64,000 bases of DNA from Epiperipatus broadwayi (taxonomy: Eukaryota; Onychophora; Udeonychophora; Euonychophora; Peripatidae): the NCBI GenBank assembly GCA_028023455.1, contig JAQFVV010000013.1, positions 8,276,411 to 8,340,410 of the forward strand. Reading direction: 5' to 3'. Positions within the stretch are counted from its first letter, which is position 1; the number at the start of each line of letters is the position of its first letter. The notes under the pieces were generated by a model. The model was given only the letters and a program-made list of their open reading frames with translations, did not search any database and was not told the origin of the DNA. This document shows, piece by piece, positions 24,200-35,799 of the stretch. The position numbers were made by a program, and so were the translations under genes.

Positions 24200-27100
24200 G
24201 CTTGATTATTAGTAGTAGTAGAAACACATCTAAGAGAAGAAGAAGAACCTATTCTGGAAGACTTAGTATAGCAGGGTGTAAATAGAAAAGAAAAACGGGA
24301 TGATGGTATAGAAGTTATGTCCAAAAAATATTTATATACTGTTAAATATCAAGAACATTTGTTGTTTGAGATAAGGTTGGAAAGACAAGAATGGTTGTTT
24401 GCTATAGTGTATATAGCTACTGGAGATAATCAATGGAGTGGAACAGTAGCATATATGAATGCCTAGTTAGGGATATACAGAATTTTAAAGAAAAGGAAAG
24501 AGAATAATGGTTATAAGTGATGTAAATGGGCATATTGAAGGAATTGATGATGTAAATTATAAGAATGGACAGCTTTTGAAGAATTTTTGTCAGAGAGTGA
24601 ATTTGAGCATTGGAAATTTATCAAATATTTATGAGGGACAATACACATGGTCTTGAAGTAATATATTCCACACAATAGATTATGTATTAGTAGAGAAAGA
24701 GGGAATGAATAAAGTACAGAAAATTAAAGAGTGAGTATGTAATAGTGATTATAATTTGTTTATAATAGAAATGGTTATTAATGTGATAGAAAATAGAAAG
24801 AAAAAAATAGAAATGATAGTGAAAGATATAGATGGAGAGTGAATGATAAGGTAAGTTAGAAGAGTAGAAAATAAAAATTGAAGCCATGGAAGAGTTGGTT
24901 CGGGATGAGTATAAGGACTGGTGGGTGCAATAGAGTAAGTGTAAAATAGGGTTTTGGGTGAGAATATTCCGAAAAATAAAAGTAATAAAAAAGTGAAAGT
25001 TAGTAAAAGAGAGGAGAAAAGCATGCTGAGAATATAAGTATGCTATTAAGAACAAAGAAAGTGAAAAAGATGTTAATGTTAAATGGGGAAAGTCAAAAAA
25101 AAGTTGGCTAAAATAGATAATTATATAGAGAGAATGAAATTGAATAGTAAATTGTTGGAGGATATTAATAAAAAGTGGAAGAGATGTAAAATAAAAAATT
25201 TTGGAAATGCATTAAAAGAAGGAATATAGGATAGAGAGAGTGATAGTATTACTAGATGATAAGCGAGTAGAGAGTAGTTCTAGAGAAGAATTAAAAATAA
25301 TATTTAAATAAGTATGTAATGTATATAGAAAAGATGTTAGATGTGAAGGACAGAGTGATAGTAAACATGAAGCATATAGTAATGGGAATATTAGGTTTGC
25401 AAAAAATGAATTGAATGAGGCAGGTAAAAAATTGAAAAGTGGAAAGGCAAGAGGTTTAGATGGATGGGCAGCAGAGATGATAATGAATTTAGGATGTAGG
25501 GCAAAAGTAAAATTATCATATTTTAATAAAATGGCTCAGAAGAGAGATTTTCCCGGTAATTGGAGTAATACAGGAGTAAGGCTACTATTTTAAAAAAGGG
25601 TAAGGATCATAGAAAGTTAATACCAATAGTGGTAATATCAGTTTTATATAAAGTTTTCTCATACGTGGTAGCTGGAAGGGTTGCAAAATGAATGGAAGAA
25701 AAAAAATGCAAAAAATTTTTTTGATCAGATGGGCATATAGGAAATAGTTTATTTATAGTTACACAACTTATGGATATACAAGTAGACAGTTGTATATGGC
25801 TTCATTAGAAATAGATTATGGATAAGTTTAGTAATTTGTGAATGGATGGAGCTTTAGTGGATATTATTAAGAAATTATATGAAAATAATTACTATATGAA
25901 TCAATTAGGGAATATAGAATCAGTTAAAGTTAAAAATGGGGTGGGACTAAGGCAAGGATGCTCTGTCACCTATTTTTTTATATGTCATAGCATTAGCCGG
26001 GAGGCAAACCCACAACAACCATCTGCAACCAACTGCTTGATTGCAAGGTGGCTACGCTGACCTCTCGGCTAACAACGCTTGACACCTATTTTGCTGTATT
26101 TGAGAGAAATAGAGCAATAGAAAGATTAGAAAGAGGGATAGAAGTACCATTAATAGGCAGCAAGGGAATGTATATATTATTGGGTCTTTTATTTGCAGAT
26201 GATGTCTTTTTGTGTGCAGAAAGAAGGGACAATGTGGAAGTTATGCTGAGGATATTTGCAAGAGTGGGTAAAGAGATGGGCATTAAATTTAGTGAAGAAA
26301 AATCAAAAGTAATGTTGATTAATATTGGGGGAAAAAAACAAAGAGTTTTTATTGAAGGGGGGGGGGTATAAAGTTAAGTGTGGTGAATAGATGTAACTAT
26401 TTGGGAATCATCTTAAGTAATCAGAAAAACTTTTGGGAAGAAGAGGAGAAGAAATTGACAAATGATGCAAAGAAAAGAGAGGAATTGGTAAAGAAATTAA
26501 CAGTGTTTTCATGTAATAAATATGATGTAGCTAGATTTGTATGGAAGGGAGTGGCAGTAGCAGGGTTAACATATGGTAATGATGCATTATGTGTTAGTAA
26601 AGGAGTATTAGATTACTTGGAAAAAGTACAAAGAGAAGTAGGAAGACATGCATTAGATGCAGATGTGTGGATGGCAAAGGAAGCAATTCAAGGAAAAATG
26701 GGATGGTCAAGTTTTTATATAAGGGGTGCAAAAAGCAAAATGAAAATCTCCAGTAGATTGCAGTTTATAGGTAATAAAAGAATAGCCAAAAAAAAAAAAA
26801 AGAATAGCCAAAAATTGTATTTAATTGGGTTATGAATAAAGGGAACATATGAATAAAGGGAACATAACAAAATGGATGAAAAAGGTAATATGGTATACAG
26901 AAGATTTGGAGAAAGAATTTATGTCAGTATACTTGTACAAAAGGTGGGATGATTGTGTTAGGAGAATAGTTGAGAGTTATAGTGGTAAACAATGTGGTAG
27001 AAGAATAGATGCATTAATAAAAAATAGCAGTTGGAGAGATGGAGAACTAGTATGGAGAATGAAAAGAGTTTAAATATATATAAAAGTAAATGAAATATTG

Positions 27101-27545
27101 AGTGCAAGTTAATTTATGATAATAACAAGAAAAAAAATTTACTGTTTAAGGCTCAACAGGATCTTTAGAAACAGAGGATTATACATGTAAATGGGAAAAT
27201 GTGGGTGATTTAGTCTGCAAGTTGTATAAGGAAGGCATAAAAAATATTAGGCATCTGTTAATTGAATGCAAATGCCTAAAAGTAGAAAGGCTACAAACAA
27301 TAAAATTGTAGAAGAATAAATATAAGGAAAGTGATTATACAGAAAGTGGGTTATTAATTTTTATGCTGGGTTTGGGAAAAGATAAGACGGATTTAGATAT
27401 AAAAGCCATGGCGTTGACAAAGATTAGGTTGTGGAAATGGGAAGTATCAGGATATGGGAAAACAGGGTGGAAAATAGGAAAGGAAAGGGATGTAAAGGGA
27501 ATGGAAATGGAAGGTAAAGTGGCTAACAAGTTTCTCTGGGCATAG
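24200..27545 (+). pseudogene. LINE copy 2 ORF2: endonuclease, reverse transcriptase, C-terminal region
   Basis: The endonuclease spans about 24210-24770, with VETHLREEE at its start, SDVNGHI (24520-24540), IDYVLVEKEG and NSDYNLF, where the expected catalytic SDH reads SDY. 25411-25593 gives the RT fingers with LKSGKARGLDGWAAEMI. 25842-25980 reads the palm start with GLRQGCSVT, interrupted by the SINE. 26048-26371 holds FADDVFLCAE, an intact catalytic FADD. 26380-26835 and 26849-27073 are the RT thumb and C-terminal part. 27120-27300 is a weak cysteine/histidine segment (tail reading about RHLLIECK). Many stops and frameshifts; not functional. Confidence 0.8.
25977..26082 (-). mobile_element. 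Short tRNA-like SINE inserted in LINE copy 2
   Basis: An insertion of 106 bp breaks the RT frame and is flanked by the 10-bp duplication CACCTATTTT (25967-25976 and 26083-26092). Read on the minus strand it has TTAGCCGAGAGGTCAGCG, a good Pol III A box like that of Leu/Ser tRNAs. GGGTTTGCCTCCC, a B-box-like segment, lies about 50 bases on, followed by an A-rich tail (rc of the T run at the left end). It is more GC-rich than its surroundings. It looks like a tRNA-derived SINE with little or no tRNA-unrelated body. Confidence 0.75.
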
Positions 27546-28014
27546 TTGCTGAGAGATTCCTGACTCCATATAAAGAAAAGTCACAGTGCATCACATCATA
27601 TCACTAATTTTTTGACAAATTTAAAGTAAAATTTGTTATTGAGATGATGGCCCATTTCATTGTTGGTTGTCATCTTTTTTCACTATCTTCTTTTTCAAGC
27701 TTTATATATCTTTTTCAATGAAATAAAATTCTCTCTTAACATTTTTAAATTGTACATCTAATCTGATCAACTTTCTCTTTATTCGGTTATCTTTAATGAT
27801 ATTTTTAAAAGTATTCGCCCAACATCAGAATTCAAAAGCATCAACACTTTTCTATCACTGTTTTTCAATGCTCAAATTTCATATTCATAGTGAGTAACAG
27901 AAAATATTGGTTTTTTTTTTAATGTTTCCTTGCATTTAAAAATGATTTATTTTTTATTAAAACACTCTCCAAAGTTAATCTGAGATAAATCTCTTCACAT
28001 CTGTTTTCATTTTG

Positions 28015-28160
28015 GAGTTATAACTTTGTAGTTAACTAAAATGGCAAAAGGTGGATGTTGGAGAATTGCATTAAATCCTAAGATCTAGATGTAGTACTCT
28101 CAGAGTGGCTCTTCACTGATGAACACCACAAGCTAAGAAACTAGTCTGGGGATTACTATG
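28015..28160 (+). repeat. Hammerhead-repeat unit, copy D (3' truncated)
   Basis: This copy has the same start (TTTGTAGTTAACTAAAATGG, then AAAAGGTGGATG) and runs into CTGATGA (28116-28122), a CACAAGCTA stem II, an extra A, GAAAC, TAGTC and TGGGGAT. It stops about 10 bases after the predicted cleavage site, whereas other copies continue over 100 bases. Confidence 0.65.
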
Positions 28161-28362
28161 CTTGTATTATAAATTTTTAACATGACTGTTATCATGATCT
28201 TTTATCAAATTTAAGGATCATTGCTTTATTCTGTTGTTTAATTTCCTAATAAAAATGTTAAGGTTTGTTATGTCCCGAGAGTATAAATTTAATATCAATC
28301 AAGAAGCATCTGTGACTTTTAAATAAATTTAAGTACAACTTTGTGGTAACAAAATAAATTTA

Positions 28363-28470
28363 TTTAATATCCTGGATTGTCTGTATATATATATATTTAA
28401 TATCATAGACTGTCTGTGCATATATATATATTTAATATCATAGACTGTCTGTGCATATGTATATATTTAA
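28363..28470. repeat. Tandem repeat, about 35-bp unit, three copies
   Basis: Units begin TTTAATATC at 28363, 28396 and 28431, with a fourth partial start at 28466. Each contains a GACTGTCTGT-like segment and a TA run. Spacing is 33, 35 and 35 bp. Confidence 0.85.
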
Positions 28471-29325
28471 TGTAAATAAAGTTTTTTGATCTTGTGTTTT
28501 CAGCCAGTATAGAAAAATTATTATTGATATGTATTTACTCTAGAATATTAGCATAGAGCTGAAAATAAAGATTTGATATTGAGCACGACCAGTTTATATA
28601 AATAAGCCCTACTACATAGTATGAACTATATAAATACAATGGGTTACTTTCTAGTGGGGAGAGTAGCATTTTATACAATTATGTGAACAACCATTGTACG
28701 ATCTTGTAAGCAAAAAAAATGCAAAGTGTACACTAATCATTGAAGAAATCAGTGAAATGGTTAAAGACTGATATTAGAAATAAGATTAGAATTTCTGTTT
28801 GTCTAAACTGAAGTAAATAGACATACACATAGATAACTAGATTTGTATATAATATTTGTGCATATGAAGAGTTTATCAAGTGTCCAATTATTGGAATTGC
28901 TTAAAGAAGTTAAAGGGATTTCACTCACATCATTTGATTATATTCTCATTATTAGCAAGTGAATAAACTTGTTTTTATTACTTTTAGATAATGTTGTTGT
29001 CTTATTAATTTATTGCAGAAATATATATGTCAAGTACATCAAGTGTTTTTATTTTTATTTTAAGTATTTACTTTTATTAAAAGACATTATATATATATTT
29101 ACAAGATTTTGTTGTTTTCCAATCTTTTTTTTTTGTTTTTGGTTACTTACAATTTTTTTTATACATTACTTTAACTAAAATACAGGCTTATTACATACCT
29201 GTATCAATATATGTAATATATAGGATATATGAGCACAGACTTTCACAACCCACCATTCACCACTCCATCTCATATCACTGATACACTTGAACACATGTAT
29301 GTCAAAAAGATAAATAATCACCAAT
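28471..29325. other. AT-rich non-coding DNA
   Basis: No gene or transposon end is recognised. The open frame at 28969-29178 is F/Y/L-rich and has the look of chance coding in T-rich DNA. Confidence 0.4.
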
Positions 29326-29372
29326 ATATGTATTTCATGCTAAACCAGCAATCATCAGTTGGTCCAGATTAT
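29325..29372 (-). ncRNA. Decayed relative of the 16.9-kb hammerhead
   Basis: The minus strand reads CTGATGA (29358-29352), TTGCTG, a GTT loop, TAGCAT, then GAAA (29336-29333). The bases around it (AATCTGGACCAA before, TATTGGTGATT after) follow the 16.9-kb motif, so both come from one family. Stem II has lost its first pair and the GTC cleavage triplet is replaced by ATA, so it should not cleave. Confidence 0.55.
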
Positions 29373-29496
29373 CATCTCTACACATATATGCAATAAGTGC
29401 TCAGATATGTATTAAAATAGCTAATCTTCATACTTTAATAGACAGGCTTTAATCTACTCCACACTCCAACTACTTCAACCATCCATTAATAAATTA

Positions 29497-30451
29497 TATA
29501 TGCTAATAAATAAGGTTAATGAAGCCAGACTAAAAATAGCAATGCTTTTGTTATTTGTGAGGAAGGACCTTTTATAAGTCACCAAACAATTGTGTGACCC
29601 CAAAATTCCTAAGAACATTCCATATGAAGAGATAAAAGAAATTAAATTCTTATTTCCAGCTGACAATTTGGAAATGAATATCATGTCTGTATTGAAGAAT
29701 GAGAAAACAAAAACCTCATGAGCATTATATAAACTATGATGTAGCACTTCTTACACTCGAAATACAATGCCAGTTTGCCTCTGAGTTAGAAGACATTGCT
29801 TGACCAACTATTGTTTGAATATCTGATCATGGCCTGAGGAAAACTTTGCTCAATAAGCCAAATCTGAATTATGATAGACCTCAAAAAATGTTTGGCACAG
29901 GAAGTAATGTTAGAAGATGCATCAAAATCAATCGGGGTGCAGAACAACTTGATTCTTGTGAATAAAGCATAAACTGTAGCTGTGAATTTGAAGATGGCAA
30001 AGAAAGGTTTGATCTGTTATTGCTGTGTTGTAAAAGGCCATTTTAAGAAATTTCATAAATTCAAATGGAAAATTGCATTGCCTATAAAGTTAATGACATT
30101 GAGCTCATGATTGCAGGAGTTGTAAAATGCAGTTAAATACAGACTTTAAATCACAGGAAGGCAGATTAAGAGGAAAAAATCAGTTAGTAAGATTAATGAC
30201 ACAGATGATGGTCATATTGTTTTAGACATTATTTGCTGTGAAAGTAATTATAATGGAAGTGGACAATTGTCCAGTCTTTCTGTGAAGTCATATAAAGATT
30301 GGCAAAAAATTAATGGCAGCAGTAAAAGAAAATATATTTTCAAAATATGCAGATATTAGCCATAGATGTAAATTGCAGTAGAATTGACATATGTGTGAAA
30401 GTTTATATACCTGTGAATATTAATGATAAAGCCATTGTTTTACCAATATAC
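29497..30451 (+). pseudogene. Gypsy-A, left part: gag and protease remnants
   Basis: With many stops, the plus strand follows a Ty3/Gypsy gag. Pieces of capsid lie at 29500-29800 (a PYEEIKEI-like stretch), and NFAQ near 29840 ends the major homology region. CYCCVVKGHFKKFH (about 30018-30060) stands for the CCHC knuckle. From 30270 it reads VKSYKDWQKING and then PVNINDKA...LPIY, the C-terminal half of a retropepsin domain. The frame is cut at 30451 by the insertion of Gypsy-B and continues at 42600. The 5' LTR was not found. Style resembles the 'K02A2.6-like' Gypsy group. Confidence 0.65.
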
Positions 30452-31500
30452 CGTGTCAAAACATTTTGCCACAATTGATCAAAGTATTGGTCCTGGGGGT
30501 GAAATATTTCATTTTATGCTTGTGCTTTGTCCGGAATTTCCATTTTTGTCCATTTTTCTTGGCTAGCTCTCAATGTCCTATGCAATGTCAGCATTTCCAT
30601 TGGCATTACAGGTGGTAATGGAAAGAGAGATTCCCAAAGAGGAAACTTCTGTTACCTCTAGCCACTCAACATTTTCTCTCTCTTTATTTTATTTGCAGAT
30701 TTTTTTATTATTATTGAAGAGTCTGAACTGAATTAAAACCAATATATCAGATACTGACTTAGGCAAAATTCCAATTAATCTTAAAACAAAAGGCAAATCC
30801 ATAATTTATAGTTTTTTTTTCAAAGTCTGAGTTCACATCTTTCAAATCCTTCCTTTTTTTTCATATTTTTTTTATAATCCCATGGAAACATTCCAATTGA
30901 TCAGCATAATAGATAACATAAAAAATACCTCCACTTTTTTTTTAAAGTTTCAACAATAGAGTTGATTGCAGAAAAAATTCTATACTTTCTTTTTCCTCCT
31001 ATCTTTAAGAATTCCTAAGAATTAGAAACAAATTAAAAGACAAGCTTTTATATAAAAAAAATAATTTATAGTTTTTTCAAAGTCTGAGTTCACATCTTTC
31101 AAATCCTTCCTTTTTTTTCATATTTTGTTTATAATCCCATGGAAACATTCCAATTGATTAGCGTAATAGATAACATAAAAAATACCTCCACTTTTTTTTT
31201 TAAAGTTTCAACAATAGAATTAATTGCAAAAAAATTCTATACTTTCTTACCCCTCCTATCTTTAAGAATTCCTAAGAATTAGAAACAAATTAAAAGACAA
31301 GCTTTTATATATATATAAAAAAAAAACTTTCTAGGTCTTTTTTTATGTTATCTAGATTTAATTTATTTCCAAACTCCATTTTAAAATAAAGTGTTATTAT
31401 TTATTTTTAGTATAAACATGTGTTATCATAAAATAATATATATATATATGATTATAATAATATATGTGTATATATGAGCTGGTAGAAAAATATCAGCTCA
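30452..31500 (-). repeat. Gypsy-B 3' LTR (left), with internal 260-bp tandem duplication
   Basis: Runs from CGTGTCAAAA at 30452 (TGTGTCAAAA in the other LTR) to CAGCTCA at 31500. It is closely similar to 38642-39400 over most of its length, including AAAACCAATATATCAGATAC and TTTAAAGTTTCAACAATAG. The minus-strand 5' end is a 7-bp hairpin, TGAGCTG and CAGCTCA around a 12-base loop. 30801-31060 and 31061-31320 are near-identical tandem copies; the right LTR has one. The internal side has the purine-rich AGAAAGGG (minus, just before the LTR), a likely polypurine tract. Confidence 0.88.
30801..31320. repeat. 260-bp tandem duplication in the Gypsy-B left LTR
   Basis: Both units begin ATAATTTATAGTTTTTT (30801 and 31061), pass through TCAAAGTCTGAGTTCACATC and AATCCCATGGAAACATTCC, and end in AAAAGACAAGCTTTTATA. 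The copies differ at few positions, so the duplication is much younger than the divergence between the two LTRs, or has been homogenised. Confidence 0.9.
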
Positions 31501-31959
31501 TTGCACCCTTTCTGAAATAAAATTAAAAAAAAAACAACTTTAATCACTTCATGAGGTCTTTTCCCATTCTATCTTTAAAGAGTTTTAAGCTTATTGCATT
31601 GTAAGTCCCCTTTTTATTTTTTTTCCTTGTACTATAAATGCATTAGCTCCCCATTTTTGGATGACTCTATATGGGCCTTCAAATAAAGGAGAAAACTTTT
31701 TATATTGTTTATCACTTAATTTGCTAATTGGCTTAGTTTTAACATAAACCCAGTCTCCTGCCATAAATTGTAATGGGCAAGCATTCCCTCTCTTTATTCT
31801 CTATTTAGCTTTCTTCTTTAATCTTTTCTCTAGCAAAACTTCGATCCTCCACATCGTTTCATTCTCAATAGGAATGAGACATTTAAGGAGAGAAGGCTCA
31901 ACTCGACCGTATTGCAAGCATTCAGGAGTTAACCCTGTAAATTCATGATATTTATAATT

Positions 31960-32926
31960 AATTATTTTTAACTATTTGTAGCAATACTTTAAACCACTGC
32001 TGATGGTTACCTTTCAAATGTACGTGAAATAAGTTTCCCAATTCTTTCATAACCTGTTTGCATAGGTTAGATTGGAGGGTTATGGATAGAGGTGAGAATG
32101 TGATGTATCTGTTCTTGGAGCCAATTTTTCCATTCTTTTGATATGAAAAGAGTCCCATGATTACTCAAAATCATCCAGGGTTTTCCAATTTGAATAAATT
32201 GTTTTTCTTTTAGTACAGTTATGGAAGTCTTTGTGTCAGCCTTTCGTAAGGGATAGGCCTGCATATCTGTTCTTGTTGGAGCCAATTTTTCCATTATTTG
32301 ATATGAAAGGAATCCTGTGATCACTCAAAATTATCCGGGGTTTTCCAACTTGAATAAATTGTTTTTCTTTTAATGCAGTTATAAAAAACTTTGTGTCAGC
32401 CTTTTGTAAGGTATAGGCCTGTACCAATTTTGAAAAAATATCAGGTTACTAATATATATTTATATCTACAAAAGGATGGTAGCAGACTGTAAAAATCTAT
32501 GACTAGTACCTCATTCAGGTTCTTAGCTAATATTGGTACTGGCATCCCAGCATAATTTTTATTAGTTGGTTTATTTTGCTGATATTCATGACACTTCTGT
32601 AACATAGTGACCACCAACCTATACAAACTTGGCCAATAATACCATTTCTGTAAAAGTTTACTTGTTTTATGTGACCCATAATGCTCATATATCCCACGCA
32701 CATAATTTATTAGTCTTTCTCTTAGACTTCATGGTATAAATATTCTCCAACAATCTACTCCCTTTTTAACTTGAAACATCAACACCCCATTTATTATTTT
32801 ATACTGATATAATTTGTTTTTAGTGTGTATGTGATTTTTTTGTTGACAAATCTTTACTTTATTACAACCTTGTATCAACTTCTTACATGTATTATCCAAG
32901 TTTTGTAAAAACTGGAGTCTCTTCAT
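31960..32926 (-). pseudogene. Gypsy-B integrase, with an internal tandem duplication
   Basis: On the minus strand 32926-32729 reads the region before integrase (CWRIFIP). 32701-32441 gives the zinc-binding part and start of the core: GIYEHYGSHKTSKLLQKWY, MLQKCHEYQQNK (second cysteine of HHCC now Y) and VIDFYSLLP with the first catalytic D. 32427-32236 reads IILSDHRIPFIS, the second catalytic D region, and 32324-32067 repeats the same segment with MILSNHGTLFIS, then WLQEQIHHI. This is a 158-bp duplication. Integrase would insert the element's DNA into chromosomes. The C-terminal GPY/F-type part lies near 31.65-31.80 kb in broken frames. Confidence 0.75.
32108..32423. repeat. 158-bp tandem duplication inside Gypsy-B integrase
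   Basis: Units at 32108-32265 and 32266-32423 share TCTGTTCTTG, GGAGCCAATTTTTCCATT, TTGAATAAATTGTTTTTC and TTTGTGTCAGCC. They differ at about one base in ten by eye, so the duplication is older than the LTR one. It duplicates the second catalytic aspartate region, so it must have happened after the copy stopped being useful or would have destroyed it. Confidence 0.85.
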
Positions 32927-33049
32927 ATTTTTCTCTATCGATACCTCAGGGTCAGTCTTAAGGGGGATTAATCAAGCTCCCTCTAGTGTTAAGTTTTGTC
33001 TGTGATCCAAAATTGGATTTCTGCTTAATATCATCATCATCATCAACCA

Positions 33050-35794
33050 TTATCAATCCATTGCAGAATGTTCTCTCCAAGTTCAATCCATCTTTTCCTG
33101 TCTTTAGCTTCTCTTCTCCACATCACCCCTGCACATTTTCTTATGTCATCCATCCATGTCACATGTTGTCTCTTTCTGGGTGTTTTACAATTTCTTGGAA
33201 TCCAGTTAAAAATTTCAATTGTCCATCTATTATCATCTCTTCTAGCAATATGTCCAGCCCAACTCCACTTCAGTCTTTTAATTTTTCAATGAGGTCAGTA
33301 ACACCTGTTTGTTCTCTTACCCATACATTGTGTTTTCAATCTCTTCTTGTTACTCCCAACATGCATCTCTCCATACTTTCTTTGAGTGGTCTGAAGTCTC
33401 TGTATTGCTCTTCTATTAAGTGTCCAAGTCTCAGATCCATAAGTAACAACTGGCAAAACACATTTATTAAAAACCTTCCTTTTCAAACACATAAGCATAT
33501 TTCCTTTTAGTATCAAGTTATTTCTACCAAAAGCACTCCAACCAAGTTTAATTCTATGATTAATTTCATCCATTATGTTTCCATCTGTATTAATAATCTG
33601 ACCAAGGTATTTGTAACTGTTAACTTCTTCTAACTCATCATAATCAATTTTTATTTCCTCTATTAATCATTACTTAGTCTTTTTAACATTTATCTTTAGT
33701 CCTATTTTCCTACTTTCATCTGATAACTCCTGCAACATTTCCTGTAGCTCTAAAGCATTATTTGCAAAAACAACTACATCATCTGCAAAATCTAAATGAC
33801 TTAAATAATCTCCATTTACTTTCACTCCTTTAGCTTCCCATTTTAATCGACAAAATACTTCTTGCAGCACTGCTGTAAAAAGTTTTGGAGATATGGAGTC
33901 ACGCTGTCTTACACCCTTTTCATTATTAATTTTCCTACTATCATTATGTAATCTAATTGTTGCTATTGCATTTTTATAAATATTCTTTAAAATATGACAT
34001 CCTGGATCTACACCTTGATGATCTAATGCTTTAATCACTGAAGAAATGTTTATAGAATCAAATGCCTTTTCATAATCTACAAATCCTAAGCATAATGGCA
34101 ACTTATATTCATTTGTCCTTTCTATAATTTCTCTCAATACCTGGATATGGTCTACTGTACTAAAACCATTTTTAAATCCAGCTTATTCTCTTGGTTGGTG
34201 GAAATCCAGTGTTTCCTGTAGACGAGTCATAATTATCTTAGTAAAAATTTTGTATAAAACTGATAAAAGACTGATAGGTATTAATACTGCATTCTTCCAA
34301 TCATCTGGTACATTTTTATCATTTAAACATAACTTTGCTAAAAAAAAATTCTATTTCTTCACCTGCTCCTTTTAATATATCAATTATAATTCCATCATTA
34401 CCTGGAGCATTCCCTTTCTTCATAAATTTAATTGCATGTCTCACTTCTTCATTCAAAATTCTGGGCAATTCAGAAGATATAATAGGTATAGGAGGCACTT
34501 GTTCTTTACTACTATATAATTTTTGATAGAAGTCTTCTACATATTTCATGATATCATCTCTCTTTTTAGTAATAATGCCATCTTTTTTTCTTATTGCAGA
34601 TATAAATTTCCTACCAATACCAAAATGTTGTTTTACACTCTTTAGACTTTTATTCTCTTCTACAGGTTTCCTTGCTAGTTCACAATTATACTTTCTTATA
34701 TCATTTTCAACTCTTTTCCGCACCATTTTACAAAATTCGAGATATTCAATCTTTTTTAACGCATCATTGTTGTATATCCTCATATTCCTTTTTTTATTCC
34801 TAATTTCTCTAGTCTCAGTAGAAATTTTATTGGTCAATTGCTGCTTTTTTCTATCATATATCTTTGTTGCAGTTTTTAAAAGTGTATCAGTTATTTTCCT
34901 ATTAATGTCATTCAAATCTGAATCATGTTCAAATTCTACTAATACTTGAAACCAATTTATAAGTTATAATTTAAATTCATTAGAATGTTTCTGAAGATTA
35001 GGAATATCAATTGTAAATATTGTTTTTCTTAATAATTTTTGTTTCTCTAGTTTTGCATTAACATGTATCTTACATCTTACTAATCGATGATCTCTTCCTG
35101 TGTTAAATTTATTAAGAACATTACAATCTTGAAATATGTATTTTCTGTTAGTCAAAATATAATCCAATTCTGCTGTACCTTCATTTGGATGCTTCCATGT
35201 CCATTTCCTTTTAATATTTTTCTCAAAAAAAGAATTCATAATATAAAGTTTTTCTTTTTCTGCAAACTTCACAAGTCTATGTCCTCTCTCATTTCTATTA
35301 CCATAACCAAAATTACCTACAGCATTTTCATCTTTCATTTGTTTACCAATTCTAGCATTAAAGTCTCCCATAATAATTTTAAAATTTCATTTACTCTGAT
35401 CAAAAGCCTTTTGTACATCCATATAAAAATCTTCTATAACTTCATCACTATGAGAACTTGTTGGGACATAAACCTGAATTATCTGCATTTGGTATCTGCT
35501 ATTAAGTTGTAAAACTAATCTTGCCACTCTCTCCGATACACCATCAACTTCCACAATGTTATTCTTCCATTTTTTATTTATAATGAATCCTACTCCACTT
35601 GTATTTCCAATATTTGTGCCTTTATAGTAGAGTATATGTCCACTTTTTAAATCAATTGTTTTTTCACCTTTTCTTCTAACTTCACAAAGTCCAATAATGT
35701 CCCATTTAATATAAGACAGTTGTTCTAACTCTTGCAATCTTCCTTCACTTGAAAGTGATTTGCTGTTGTAAGTACCTAAATAAAAAGCCATCAT
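33050..35794 (-). pseudogene. RTE-1 endonuclease-reverse transcriptase polyprotein, nearly open
   Basis: The frame opens at ATG 35794 with YLGTYNSKSL. The endonuclease holds IGLCEVRRKG (catalytic E), MGDFNARIG (35371 on), LDYILTNRK and GRDHRLVRCK (D-H pair). The linker has MKKGNAPGNDGI (RT fingers). 34137-33670 gives LCLGFVDYEKAFDSI, GVRQRDSISPKLF and DFADDVVVFANN, an intact catalytic FADD. 33573-33295 is the C-terminal part with YGSETWTL. Breaks: single stops near 35385 and 34961, a frameshift at an A9 run near 34340-34348, two adjacent stops near 33668 and a frameshift near 33293. The frame is otherwise shared throughout, which points to a fairly young copy. Confidence 0.88.
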
Positions 35795-35799
35795 AAAAT

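Larger units (their letters stand above)
23523..27612 (+). mobile_element. LINE copy 2 (plus), head-to-head with copy 1
   Basis: This is the same non-LTR element as 17.3-22.9 kb, in the opposite orientation, lacking the first part of ORF1. It holds the end of the esterase domain, endonuclease, reverse transcriptase and a long C-terminal region, and ends with TCTCTGGGCATAG (27533-27545) and a short tail. The ORF2 wording (VWKGVAVAGLTYGN, SRLQFI) recalls arthropod, especially tick, LINEs that I remember; the clade is not certain. A 106-bp SINE has inserted in RT. The 3' boundary near 27612 is approximate. Confidence 0.82.

Noticed and set aside
24687-25055. 122- and 91-codon minus frames at 24.7-25.1 kb
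   Set aside because: Shadow of the plus-strand LINE endonuclease-to-RT linker in LINE copy 2.
32986-33510. 174-codon plus frame
   Set aside because: Antisense of the RTE-1 C-terminal region; the minus frame has the recognisable YGSETWTL wording.
34548-34949. 133-codon plus frame
   Set aside because: Antisense of the RTE-1 linker region.
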